Positions 7,823-17,589 of a stretch of 64,000 nt of DNA are shown piece after piece (the stretch's first letter is position 1; each line of letters opens with the position of its first letter). Where the stretch lies: positions 51,182-115,181 of the forward strand of contig NZ_ADKM02000123.1 of the NCBI RefSeq assembly GCF_000178155.2, written 5' to 3'. The notes under the pieces were generated by a model. It worked only from the letters and a program-made list of their open reading frames with translations, searched no databases and was not told where the DNA came from. Made by a program: the position numbers and the translations under genes. The stretch comes from Hominimerdicola alba 8. Its GTDB lineage: Bacteria > Bacillota > Clostridia > Oscillospirales > Ruminococcaceae.

Positions 7823-9547
7823 ATGTGGTGTAGAAACTGTAATCACGAAACAAATGGGGCAAAGTGTGAATTGTGTGGAAATGAAACAGAACCCGTAATC
7901 CCTACCGAGGAGTTTTGGTGCGACCATTGCAACATACCTATTATTAAGGAAGTTAACGATAGTAAGACAAAAAAATGCCCATTATGTCAAAGTGATATAA
8001 ACTATCTTTCAGCAGATATTCGTCCTGTTTTTCCAGAAGAAAGACTTCTTGTTGAAATATTATTGGATGAACCAATGAAATACCACAATCAATCTGTGTG
8101 GGCAAATAATAACCGCTATTATTTTAACGGCAAATCTAAAGTGATAACTACAAAGTATTATAAAAAGTATGATCCTGAGTATATTATTTCTGAACTAGAA
8201 AAATATAAAAAATTAAACACATATGAGTATTTCGACTGCTTTATTTCGAATTTTACTAAAGCAAATGCTCAAAGAAACTATTATATAATAGATGAAGCAC
8301 ATAGATTCATTCGTGAAGAAGCTTCTCACTACCCTACTGAAAGCGTAGTTGTTTCTTTTTCAGGCGGTAAGGATTCAACTGTAACAGCTGATCTTGCTGT
8401 CAAAGCTCTTAGTGAGCCGAGTTTAGTACATATTTTCGGCAATACAACGCTTGAATTTCCGACAACACTTGATTATGCTGAAAGATTTAGGGCAGATAAT
8501 CCCAAAACTATTTTCAGAATTGCTTTAAATCGTGAACAGGATTTCATGAAAGTATGCGAAGATATTGGTCCACCTGCAAGAATGATGCGTTGGTGCTGTT
8601 CGATGTTTAAAACTGGACCGATAACAAGAATTCTTAATCGTTATTATAGAGATAAAAACATACTCACTTTTTATGGCATACGTCGTTGTGAATCTGTTAG
8701 TAGAAGTAAGTATAACCGTGTAGAGGATAATGCTGAATCTGTTAAGATACAAAAGCAGAAGGTTGCTTCACCTATTTTTTATTGGTCAGACGTTGAAATT
8801 TGGTTGTACATATTAAGTGAGAAAATTGACTTCAACTACGCTTATAGACTCGGATATGATAGAGTAGGGTGTTGGTGTTGTCCTAATAATAATGATAGAG
8901 CTCAGTTCTTAACATCAATTTATATGCCAGAGCGGTATGCTCAATGGAGAAGTTTTCTAATTGAGTTTGCTAAAAAGATTGGAAAACCAGATGCAGAAGT
9001 TTACGTTGATTCAGGAAAATGGAAAGCTCGACAAGGCGGTAACGGCGTTAAGGCTGCTGAAGATGTTAAGATCAAATATACCAATTGCACCGCTGAAGAT
9101 AATGCCAAAATATATAAACTTGTCAGACCTATGGATGATGAATTCCTTAATATGCTAACTCCGTTCGGAAGAGTATCAAAAGAGTTAGGGAGGAAACTAT
9201 TGAACGAAGTAATTGTTCTTGATATGAAAACAAATACGCCTATAATTTCTGTTCAACCATTTAATCAAGAAGATTATGAGTATTCAGTAAAAGTCAAGAC
9301 CATGAATGTAGCAAAGCATGATGACCTTCAAAGAATGATCGGTTATCAAGTTAGGAAATTTAATGCGTGTCGTAAATGCTTAAAATGTGAATCGCTGTGT
9401 AGGTTTGGTGCTATTTCAATTACAGGCGGAAGTTATCATATAAATGAAGAAAAATGTAAACGGTGCAAAATGTGTGTTACTGCTAAATATCTTGATGGCG
9501 GATGCTTAATGGATAAATACCTTAAAACTAAAGAAAACAAGGGATAG
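7823..9547 (+). CDS. DndC-like PAPS-reductase-family protein with zinc ribbon and Fe-S motif
   Basis: A 574-residue protein. ATG 7823 is preceded by GGGAGGG. The N-terminus has Cys pairs of a zinc-ribbon type (CRNC, CELC, CDHC, CPLC). A PP-loop SGGKDST at about residue 180 marks the ATP-pyrophosphatase/PAPS reductase fold, followed by Cys-rich motifs MRWCCS and GCWCCP. The C-terminus has a ferredoxin-like set (CRKCLKCESLC, then CKRCKMC). Family members such as DndC and SspD activate DNA for sulfur insertion; BrxP of type 4 BREX is related. A cysteine desulfurase in the same operon favours a DNA-sulfur role. That role is inferred, and plain sulfate assimilation is unlikely given the neighbours. 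Confidence 0.8.
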   Translation: MWCRNCNHETNGAKCELCGNETEPVIPTEEFWCDHCNIPIIKEVNDSKTKKCPLCQSDINYLSADIRPVFPEERLLVEILLDEPMKYHNQSVWANNNRYYFNGKSKVITTKYYKKYDPEYIISELEKYKKLNTYEYFDCFISNFTKANAQRNYYIIDEAHRFIREEASHYPTESVVVSFSGGKDSTVTADLAVKALSEPSLVHIFGNTTLEFPTTLDYAERFRADNPKTIFRIALNREQDFMKVCEDIGPPARMMRWCCSMFKTGPITRILNRYYRDKNILTFYGIRRCESVSRSKYNRVEDNAESVKIQKQKVASPIFYWSDVEIWLYILSEKIDFNYAYRLGYDRVGCWCCPNNNDRAQFLTSIYMPERYAQWRSFLIEFAKKIGKPDAEVYVDSGKWKARQGGNGVKAAEDVKIKYTNCTAEDNAKIYKLVRPMDDEFLNMLTPFGRVSKELGRKLLNEVIVLDMKTNTPIISVQPFNQEDYEYSVKVKTMNVAKHDDLQRMIGYQVRKFNACRKCLKCESLCRFGAISITGGSYHINEEKCKRCKMCVTAKYLDGGCLMDKYLKTKENKG

Positions 9548-9552
9548 ATATT

Positions 9553-10440
9553 ATGAAATTTAGAGGTCATGAAACTTTTTCAATAAGAAAAGGTTGGTTA
9601 AATAAAGGAATAAAGAATATCGAAAAATGCCCGGGAGTATTCCTCGGGGATGCTGGTAATCCTATGGATGTTCTTGGAATTGGTGCAAACATGGTAAAAT
9701 CACTTCGATACTGGATGTTAGCCACCGGAATAGCAAGTGAGCCTTTATCAGGTCATAGAGTACAGACGTTGACTGAACTTGGGAAGACTATCTATGACAA
9801 TGACCCCTATTTTGAAGAATCAGGATCTTTATGTCTCATTCATTATGAATTAGCTTGTAATGAAGAAATTGCAACATCTTGGTTTGTTTTTCATAATGCT
9901 TTTGATTGTATTGAGTTTTCGGAGGATGACTTTCAGATAAGCATTAGGAAGTATGTAAGAATGAACCCTGAAAGAAATATTCCGGGTGAACGTTCCATCT
10001 CAGATGACTTTAAATGTTTAATCAACACTTACAATCATAAGCAAATTAAAGCCGTTATTGATCCAGAAGATAATATAGAAAGTCCGCTTACTGAACTTGG
10101 ACTTATTGAATATCTGTATAACAAGAATAACGAACGTATATACAAAAAGGTAATGATCAAAGAAGAGGTTCTTCCTGATCTTATTTCTCTTGCTATAATA
10201 ATAAAGAATTCTAATGGAAATAGAGAACTGAAGATTGCTTCATTGATAAAAGATGATAAGTGCCTTGGAAAGGCTTTTAACCTTGATATGATAAGGATCA
10301 TTAATATTCTGTACAGACTTGAAAAAGCAGGATATGTTAAGGTTATTCGTACAGCGGGTCTTGATGTCGTAGAGATAACTACTGAAATGAGTTATACAGA
10401 CTGCATAAAGCTGTACTATGAGAAATTAAATCAGATTTAA
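9553..10440 (+). CDS. DUF4007 family protein
   Basis: A 295-residue protein beginning MKFRGHETFSIRKGWL, the hallmark opening of DUF4007, with the GIGANMVKSLRYWM segment that follows it. The C-terminal ~100 residues look like winged-helix DNA binding (IRIINILYRLEKAGYVKV). The biochemical function is unknown. It sits 5 bp after the PAPS-reductase-family gene and 17 bp before a large ATPase, so it is part of the same system, perhaps as a DNA-binding or scaffold subunit (inference). Confidence 0.82.
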   Translation: MKFRGHETFSIRKGWLNKGIKNIEKCPGVFLGDAGNPMDVLGIGANMVKSLRYWMLATGIASEPLSGHRVQTLTELGKTIYDNDPYFEESGSLCLIHYELACNEEIATSWFVFHNAFDCIEFSEDDFQISIRKYVRMNPERNIPGERSISDDFKCLINTYNHKQIKAVIDPEDNIESPLTELGLIEYLYNKNNERIYKKVMIKEEVLPDLISLAIIIKNSNGNRELKIASLIKDDKCLGKAFNLDMIRIINILYRLEKAGYVKVIRTAGLDVVEITTEMSYTDCIKLYYEKLNQI

Positions 10441-10457
10441 GTCAGGTGTGAACAGAA

Positions 10458-13400
10458 ATGATAAGTGATTATATTAGGGTTTCTAAAGGATTTCAATCCT
10501 CTATTAACATAGAATACGACTTTAATGATCAGAAGAAAATAGATGGCTTTATTCCAACAAATGCTTGTTTAGATATAATCGACAATATATTCGATTCCGT
10601 TAAGGAAACAGCAAGTTCTAAAGCCAAGATCCTCACCGGAGCATACGGTAGAGGAAAGTCTCTTTGTGTGCTCATTGCTTTGAGTTTGCTTTTTAATGCT
10701 GATAAAAATTTGTTTAGCAGACTTCTTCCTAAAATTAAAAGGTGCAATTCTGAGCTTCATAAAAAAATAGATAACTATCTTTCATCAAACAAAAGATTGC
10801 TTCCTGTTATTATAAATGGCAACAGTGGCAAAATGTCGCAGGCATTTCTTAGTGCGTTACAGAGAGCATTGAATGTTTATAACTTTAACGATATTATGCC
10901 AGAGACCTATTTTGATTCGGCAATCAGAACAATTAATATGTGGAAAGATGAATATCCTGAAACATACACACGCTTCACCGAAAAAATAGGTATGAATGCA
11001 GAGGTGTTTATTAATAGGTTATCTGAAAATGACGCAGAAGCCTATAATACTTTTACAACACTGCATCCGCAGCTCACCTCTGGTAGTGTATTTAATCCTT
11101 TTGTAGATAGCAGTATCATAGATATTTATGATAAGGTAAATGCTGAATTGAAAAAAAGAGGATTTGCCGGTATCTTTGTGGTGTATGATGAATTTGGCAA
11201 ATACCTTGAATCGAATATTACTACAGCTTCAGAAAGCGAAACTAAAATGCTTCAGGATTTCGCTGAAAAGTGTTGCCGTGAGTCGTCACAGCAGCTTCAT
11301 CTCATGCTGATTTGTCATAAAGACATTTCAAACTATATAGATATGAATCTTTCACAAGATAAAGTTGATGGATGGAGAGGTATATCGGGCCGCTTTGAGC
11401 ACATTAATCTTACAAACAATTTCTCTCAAATGTATGAAATAATTTCACATACAATAAAGCATAAAAAAGGATGGAACGTATTCAGAGAGAACAACGCTGC
11501 TGTTTTTGATGATTTATACAAAGCATATGATGATAATTCTCTTATCAAGGGGAAGCAGGAACTGGTAATTGATGGCTGTTATCCATTACATCCTGTTACT
11601 ACTTTCATTCTTCCTCGCTTGTCTGAAAGAGTAGCTCAGAATGAACGTACCTTGTTTACTTTCTTATCGTCAAGTCAGAAGAATACACTTAGTCAGTTTA
11701 TTAATAGATCTGATAAAGAAGTTCCGTTTATAACTCCTGATTATCTTTATGACTATTTTGAAGATGAATTTCGTAAAGAGCTTACGACATCTGAAATATA
11801 CAAGGTGTATTCGTTGTCTTCAAGGATATTAAGAAGTTTTAAATCAGATACACTTGAAGCAAAAATTATAAAAACAATAGCAGTTATTCACTTTATACAG
11901 CAGTTTGAGCGCTTAACGCCCACTACTGATGTTATATGTACGATATTTGCTATTGATTACGATTCAAAGCAAGTTACCGATTGTATAAAAGAGCTTATCT
12001 CAGAGCAGTATATTCTTTACAGAAAAAGCAGTAATGGATTCCTTTGCCTTAAAGAAACCAGCGGAATCAACATTAATGATGAGATTGAAAAGCGTATCGC
12101 TTCTATAAGAAGAAACAAGAATAATCAAGAAATAATAAGTGAATGCGTTGGAGAAAGGTATTATTACCCTACTGCATATAATGATGATAACTGTATAACA
12201 CGATATTTTAAAGTTAAATTTGTTGATATAGAGACATATATTGCAGATATTAAAGAACAAGTGCCGAGTGAAACCACTGGCATAATATATGCTGTTTTTC
12301 CAACTGATAATATTGAATTTAATGAGTTCAGTTCCGAAGTTCAAAAATATCTGTCTGAGAATCAAAGACATATTACAATCATTCCTTCAGCTCAAATATC
12401 CGTTACCAAAATAATAATCAGATACTTGGCAATCAGTGAGCTTAGAAGTGAAGCAGTTGGTGATCATATACTGTATGATGAATATACGCTTTATTTAGAT
12501 GATCATAGTGATATTGTTTCTGATTTTATTAATTCCTATTTATCTCCGGAATTGCATAGAGCCACATATTATTATAAAGGAAAAGCATTGGCGATAAGCA
12601 GAAAATCACAGTTAAGTTCTTTGCTTTCCCAAATTTGTAACGAAATATATACCAGAACTCCAATAATTAACAACGAATCACTTAACAAAGATAGATTATC
12701 AGGAGTTGCGGTAAATAGCAGGACAAAGATAATAACAGCTTTGCTTGAAAATGATAGAATTGAAGAAAACCTTGGTCTGAAAGGTACTGGACAAGATGTT
12801 TCTTTCATGAGAAGTGCCTTGCTTCAAACCGGCATCTTAAAAAAGAACGATATTGAATACTATCTGGATTTAGCACCAGAAGATGTTAATCTTAGATATG
12901 TATTGAATACTATATCAGAATTTTTTACAAGTACAATTTCAGGTGAAAAGACGTTTTCTGAACTATACTATGATCTTACAGCACCAGAAAACAATATTGG
13001 ATTAAAGAAAGGTGTTATTCCAATTTTTATAGGAATAGTTCTCCATTCTGTAAAAAGAGACCTTATATTTAAAATGAATGGCGAAGAAATTCGTCTTACA
13101 GCTGATCTGCTAAATGCTATAAACGATAAACCATATCTTTACTCTGTACAAATGGAAGATTGGGATGATAATAAAACGCAATATCTTGCTCAATTAAAAA
13201 ATCTATTTGCTGATCATGTTGAAGAAAATGAAATGGCATCAAACAGCTTTGTATTTATCTTGAATGGAATAAACAGATGGTACCTTACGCTTCCTAAATG
13301 TGCAAGAGATATGCAGAGCTACTATTCTAATGGAAGAAAAATACCAAAAATCGCTTTTGCATTTTCTAAGTCATTGAAAAGACCTATTATTAATTCAAGA

Positions 13401-14039
13401 GATTATTTACTGGTAGAAATGCCTGCTATTTTCGGTAAAGAAATAAGTTCAGAACTCGCTAAGAAAATAAAGGAAACTAAGTCTATTTTTGATGAAGGAA
13501 AAGCAGATCTTACTAAATATGTGATAACAACAATAAAAAATACTTTCGGAAATAATGAGACGGCTTCATTACAGTCTACATTAAATGAATGGTATGAAAA
13601 ATTAGATGAAACTACAATACAACATCTTTTTGACAATAATGAAAACTCAATACTTAATCTTATAGAATCTGTTAATAGCGATGAAAAAACATTTGCCGAA
13701 CGAATAGGAAAAGCTTTGACTGGATTGAAGCTTAACGATTGGAATAACAGTACTGCTGCTGAGTTTCAGAATAGTCTGCAAACTTTCAAAGAGACTATTG
13801 AGCGATATAATACAGAGGAACATGATTACAGCAATAGCTCTGCAAGCAGATTTAAGATGACTTTCGTCGGTGAAGATGGCAAGGAGATCGAGCGCAGTTT
13901 TGATAAGGTAGAATATAGTTCTAGAGCTAATCTTCTTTATGAAGATATCACAGCTGCTATTGATGAGATGGGACAGTCTATTTCCGAAAACGAAAAGAGA
14001 CAGATACTAATCGATATATTGAAAAAAATGTGCTTATAG
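10458..14039 (+). CDS. Large P-loop NTPase (1193 residues) of the sulfur-defence operon
   Basis: The Walker A motif GAYGRGKS is at about residues 61-68 and the Walker B-like VVYDEFGKYLE at about 239. The remaining ~900 residues have no motif I recognise. The size and early P-loop recall BrxC/PglY-type ATPases of BREX and other large defence NTPases, but I cannot assign it to a named family. It is AT-rich like its neighbours, with a long Lys/Asn/Ile-rich C-terminal half. Position and spacing (17 bp after DUF4007, 18 bp before the desulfurase) indicate one operon. It could power DNA translocation or sensing. Confidence 0.7.
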   Translation: MISDYIRVSKGFQSSINIEYDFNDQKKIDGFIPTNACLDIIDNIFDSVKETASSKAKILTGAYGRGKSLCVLIALSLLFNADKNLFSRLLPKIKRCNSELHKKIDNYLSSNKRLLPVIINGNSGKMSQAFLSALQRALNVYNFNDIMPETYFDSAIRTINMWKDEYPETYTRFTEKIGMNAEVFINRLSENDAEAYNTFTTLHPQLTSGSVFNPFVDSSIIDIYDKVNAELKKRGFAGIFVVYDEFGKYLESNITTASESETKMLQDFAEKCCRESSQQLHLMLICHKDISNYIDMNLSQDKVDGWRGISGRFEHINLTNNFSQMYEIISHTIKHKKGWNVFRENNAAVFDDLYKAYDDNSLIKGKQELVIDGCYPLHPVTTFILPRLSERVAQNERTLFTFLSSSQKNTLSQFINRSDKEVPFITPDYLYDYFEDEFRKELTTSEIYKVYSLSSRILRSFKSDTLEAKIIKTIAVIHFIQQFERLTPTTDVICTIFAIDYDSKQVTDCIKELISEQYILYRKSSNGFLCLKETSGININDEIEKRIASIRRNKNNQEIISECVGERYYYPTAYNDDNCITRYFKVKFVDIETYIADIKEQVPSETTGIIYAVFPTDNIEFNEFSSEVQKYLSENQRHITIIPSAQISVTKIIIRYLAISELRSEAVGDHILYDEYTLYLDDHSDIVSDFINSYLSPELHRATYYYKGKALAISRKSQLSSLLSQICNEIYTRTPIINNESLNKDRLSGVAVNSRTKIITALLENDRIEENLGLKGTGQDVSFMRSALLQTGILKKNDIEYYLDLAPEDVNLRYVLNTISEFFTSTISGEKTFSELYYDLTAPENNIGLKKGVIPIFIGIVLHSVKRDLIFKMNGEEIRLTADLLNAINDKPYLYSVQMEDWDDNKTQYLAQLKNLFADHVEENEMASNSFVFILNGINRWYLTLPKCARDMQSYYSNGRKIPKIAFAFSKSLKRPIINSRDYLLVEMPAIFGKEISSELAKKIKETKSIFDEGKADLTKYVITTIKNTFGNNETASLQSTLNEWYEKLDETTIQHLFDNNENSILNLIESVNSDEKTFAERIGKALTGLKLNDWNNSTAAEFQNSLQTFKETIERYNTEEHDYSNSSASRFKMTFVGEDGKEIERSFDKVEYSSRANLLYEDITAAIDEMGQSISENEKRQILIDILKKMCL

Positions 14040-14057
14040 TAAACAGGAAGTGAGTTA

Positions 14058-15206
14058 ATGGATCGTATAGCATATTTTGACAACGCAGCGACAACATTTC
14101 CAAAGCCTGAGTGTGTATACCAGGCTTTGGATGAGTTTGCCAGAAGTTGCGGTGTCAGTTTGGGAAGAGGACAACACAAGTTATCATCAAAAGCAAGTTA
14201 TATTGCAGATGAAACTCGAGAGCTTCTTTTAAGCCTTTTCCATTGTACTAACAAAAAAGTTGTATTTACTAATACAGCAACAGAAGCAATAAACATAATA
14301 TTAAAAGGTATAAAGATCCCAGTAAATGCTAATGTTTACATTACTCCGTTTGAACATAATGCAGTTACAAGAACGCTTCATTATCTCAACAAGTTTACAT
14401 CGTTCAATATAATAGAACTGAGTGCTAATAAAACAACATACGAATTACAAATTGAAGATATTGATAGACAGTTTAAAGATAAAAAACCGTTCTGTGTTAT
14501 TGCAAGCCATGTCAGCAATGTCTTTGGAGCGATATGTTCTATTGAAAAACTTTTTTTAACTTCAAAAAAATACGGCGCAATTAACATTGCTGATTTATGT
14601 CAAAGCTCAGGATTAATAGATCTTAATCTGAGCAGTACTATATTTGATTATGCTGTTTTTGCCGGCCATAAAACTTTATACGGTCCGCTTGGAATTTCAG
14701 GATTTATCACTGATTTTCCCAATGACCTTGAACCGATTATCATAGGGGGGACCGGAATAGAATCCGCTAATCAGGATATGCCTTCTGAAATACCAATACG
14801 CTATGAAGCTGGAAGTCATAATACAACTGCAATTGCCGGATTGCACGCTTCAGTAGAATGGATACTAAAAACTGGAGTTAATGTAATCTATAAACAAGAG
14901 ATGCGTAATCATAAACGGCTAATAGATATTCTCGGCTCTTATGAAAATATTACAGTTTATAATCCTAAACTCTCGGTGGGAGTAGTTTCATGTTCATTTG
15001 ATAATTATGCTCCTGATGAGATCGGACAAGTATTAAGTAATATGAATATAGCTTTTAGAAGCGGATTACACTGTGCTCCCCTTGCACATAAATTTAATGG
15101 AACATTTCCAAGTGGAACAGTAAGATTTAGTGTTGGTTACTTTAACACTGATGAAGATTTCGATATGCTTGATGATGCCCTATCTTATATAGAAGAAAAT
15201 AGCTGA
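14058..15206 (+). CDS. Cysteine desulfurase (class V aminotransferase fold)
   Basis: A 382-residue PLP enzyme. The opening FDNAATTFPKP is typical of NifS-like desulfurases. The PLP lysine is in FAGHKTLYGP, and the persulfide-forming Cys is in SGLHCAPLAHK near residue 336. The C-terminal FPSGTVRFSVGYFNT is also characteristic. It would take sulfur from cysteine and hand it to the DndC-like protein, as DndA or IscS does in phosphorothioation. No iscU or tRNA-thiolation gene is nearby, so a dedicated role in this operon is likely. Confidence 0.88.
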   Translation: MDRIAYFDNAATTFPKPECVYQALDEFARSCGVSLGRGQHKLSSKASYIADETRELLLSLFHCTNKKVVFTNTATEAINIILKGIKIPVNANVYITPFEHNAVTRTLHYLNKFTSFNIIELSANKTTYELQIEDIDRQFKDKKPFCVIASHVSNVFGAICSIEKLFLTSKKYGAINIADLCQSSGLIDLNLSSTIFDYAVFAGHKTLYGPLGISGFITDFPNDLEPIIIGGTGIESANQDMPSEIPIRYEAGSHNTTAIAGLHASVEWILKTGVNVIYKQEMRNHKRLIDILGSYENITVYNPKLSVGVVSCSFDNYAPDEIGQVLSNMNIAFRSGLHCAPLAHKFNGTFPSGTVRFSVGYFNTDEDFDMLDDALSYIEENS

Positions 15207-15221
15207 ATTGAGGTGTAAAAA

Positions 15222-17423
15222 ATGCCATTAAGTGAACTTAAAATAGAAACAGAATATCGTTCATTACTCACGGATATATCAGGTGAATTCTTAATTCCAG
15301 CATTACGTGAAGCAGTTCAGTATGATCGTGCAGTGGGCTTTTTTTCATCAACTATTCTTTCAAATACTTCATACGGGATAGAAGGGCTCGTGAAGAATGG
15401 TGGAAAAATTCGCCTAGTTGCGTCACCATATCTGACTGATGATGACATAGCAGCGATAAAAGCTGGATACAAACAGCGTGATGATGTAATAAAATCAGTT
15501 CTGCACAAAGAGATGAAAGAACCTGAAAATGAGTTCGAGCAGGAAAGACTAAACTTACTTGCTAATCTTATCAAAGATGGTTTCCTGGATATAAAAATTG
15601 CTTTTTGTGATAATGATAGTCAGGTTGGAATGTATCATGAAAAACTTGGATTAATAACAGATTCTTGTGGAAATACGATTGCTTTTTCTGGCTCTATGAA
15701 TGAAACGAATACAGCAATAAACGTAAACTATGAAGCAATCGATGTTTTTCGTTCTTGGACAAATGAATTTGAAAACGAGCGTGTAAATAAAAAGAGAAAT
15801 GCTTTTACCGCCATTTGGAATGATTCAGAACCAGGTATCGAAGTTATTTCTTTCCCGGAATTAAATGAAGTAATAATCGAAAAATACAAAAAGAGCGATA
15901 TAGATTATAATACATTTGAAACAGTATTTCCTCCAGTACCAACGATTCTTAAAAAGCGCAAGACTCATTCGGAATTACCTTGCAGACCTGATAAGCCACC
16001 TTTTTATGATTATCAAGAAGAAGCAATCGATACATGGGCTTCTCATGGCTTTCAAGGCATATTCGATATGGCAACAGGTACTGGAAAAACAATAACAGCT
16101 CTTGGATCAATCGTTAGGATTAGTGATGAATTTCACGGGAAACTCGCTGTAATAATTGTATGCCCATATCAACATCTTGTTGAACAGTGGGTCGAAGATC
16201 TTGAAAAATTCAATATAAGTCCCATCATAGGATATAGTGAATCGACTCAGAAGAACTGGAAAAACAGACTTGAATCAGCTATAAGGAATCAAAAGCTAAG
16301 TGTTCGTGGCAAGGACTTCTTTTGTTTTATTTGTACAAATGCCACCTATTCCTCGGAGTACGTTCAAAACACCATTTCTAAAATAAGAGGGAAATGTTTA
16401 TTTGTTGTTGATGAAGCACATAATTTCGGTGCAAGATACTTGAGCGAGCTGTTGAATGAAAATTTTCAGTATCGCCTTGCATTATCTGCAACGCTCGATC
16501 GATATGGAGATCCTACAGGCACAAAGAAGTTGTATGATTACTTTGGAGATAAATGCATATCATACGATCTCGGAAGAGCCATTAAGGAGAAGAAACTTAC
16601 AAGGTATAAGTATTATCCCATTATCGTTAGCCTTAATGACGATGAACTTAATAAGTACTCAAACATATCAAAATCAATGCAAAAGTGCCTTGTAAAAGCT
16701 AAAGATGGCACATATAAGCTAAACGAAAAAGGCAAGAAACTTGCCATGGCTCGCTCAAGAATTGTAGCTGCTTCCGAAAGCAAACTGCAGGCATTGCTTA
16801 AGGAAATCGGACCATATAAAGATAAGTATAATATTCTCGTCTATTGTGGTTCGGCTTCACTTCCAGATTATACACGAGACAAACTTGAAGTGTATGAAGA
16901 AGAAACTCGTCAAATAGACGCAGTTACTGATATGCTTGGCAATAAATTGGGAATGAAAGTATCACAGTTTACTTCTAAGGAAAACGTTGAAAAACGTGAA
17001 CTTCTTAAAAGTGAATTTGCAAGCGGTGACAATCTTCAGGCATTAATTGCAATAAAGTGTTTGGATGAAGGTGTTAATATACCAAGTATAAAAACGGCTT
17101 TTATTCTTGCAAGTACTACAAATCCAAAAGAATACATTCAAAGGCGTGGACGTGTTCTACGTCTGGCTGAAGGTAAAGAATATGCTGAAATTTACGATTT
17201 TATCACCCTTCCTATGCCTCTTGGTTCATCGATATATATGACTGATGAAAGCAAGAATTTAACAATTACTATGGTCAAAAACGAGCTTGCACGTGCATTT
17301 GAATTTTCAAGACTTGCTGACAATTATGTGGAAAGCAATGCAATGCTTGATGATATCAGAGAAGAATATGGTATAGAAGAAGAGGATTACTCATTTGTAG
17401 AGGAGTTCGATTATTATGAATGA
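15222..17423 (+). CDS. PLD-nuclease/SF2 helicase fusion
   Basis: A 733-residue protein. The N-terminal ~200 residues have a phospholipase-D-type HKD motif (MYHEKLGLITD.., then FSGSMNET; His about 138). The SF2 helicase core follows: Walker A MATGTGKT (about 283), DEAH box VVDEAHNFG (about 396), and motif VI QRRGRVLRL (about 640). Such fusions occur in several restriction and defence systems. It could cut or unwind unmodified DNA. The last bases overlap a small gene starting at 17416. Confidence 0.85.
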   Translation: MPLSELKIETEYRSLLTDISGEFLIPALREAVQYDRAVGFFSSTILSNTSYGIEGLVKNGGKIRLVASPYLTDDDIAAIKAGYKQRDDVIKSVLHKEMKEPENEFEQERLNLLANLIKDGFLDIKIAFCDNDSQVGMYHEKLGLITDSCGNTIAFSGSMNETNTAINVNYEAIDVFRSWTNEFENERVNKKRNAFTAIWNDSEPGIEVISFPELNEVIIEKYKKSDIDYNTFETVFPPVPTILKKRKTHSELPCRPDKPPFYDYQEEAIDTWASHGFQGIFDMATGTGKTITALGSIVRISDEFHGKLAVIIVCPYQHLVEQWVEDLEKFNISPIIGYSESTQKNWKNRLESAIRNQKLSVRGKDFFCFICTNATYSSEYVQNTISKIRGKCLFVVDEAHNFGARYLSELLNENFQYRLALSATLDRYGDPTGTKKLYDYFGDKCISYDLGRAIKEKKLTRYKYYPIIVSLNDDELNKYSNISKSMQKCLVKAKDGTYKLNEKGKKLAMARSRIVAASESKLQALLKEIGPYKDKYNILVYCGSASLPDYTRDKLEVYEEETRQIDAVTDMLGNKLGMKVSQFTSKENVEKRELLKSEFASGDNLQALIAIKCLDEGVNIPSIKTAFILASTTNPKEYIQRRGRVLRLAEGKEYAEIYDFITLPMPLGSSIYMTDESKNLTITMVKNELARAFEFSRLADNYVESNAMLDDIREEYGIEEEDYSFVEEFDYYE

Positions 17424-17589
17424 TACGGGATATAACACTTTAGATGAGAAAAAGATAAAAACGATAGTTTATCGTATAATAACATCAGAGGCAAAGAATA
17501 ACAAGTCTAAGGAATTGTCTGACAGTCAAATGGCAGATAAGATCATTAAGATCATACAGGAGGAAGTAGAATGTATTTCAAGCAAATAA
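17416..17589 (+). CDS. Small 57-residue protein between helicase and DndD-like gene
   Basis: The ATG lies inside the helicase stop region (8-bp overlap), and the frame runs to TAA 17587-17589, overlapping the next gene by 19 bp. The product is polar with a regular Lys/Ile/Glu pattern (ADKIIKIIQEE), probably alpha-helical. The Shine-Dalgarno of the next gene (CAGGAGG) lies inside it. It occupies the place where a small accessory subunit such as DndE might be expected, but I see no similarity to DndE. It is real if the overlap coupling is conserved in relatives. Confidence 0.55.
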   Translation: MNDTGYNTLDEKKIKTIVYRIITSEAKNNKSKELSDSQMADKIIKIIQEEVECISSK

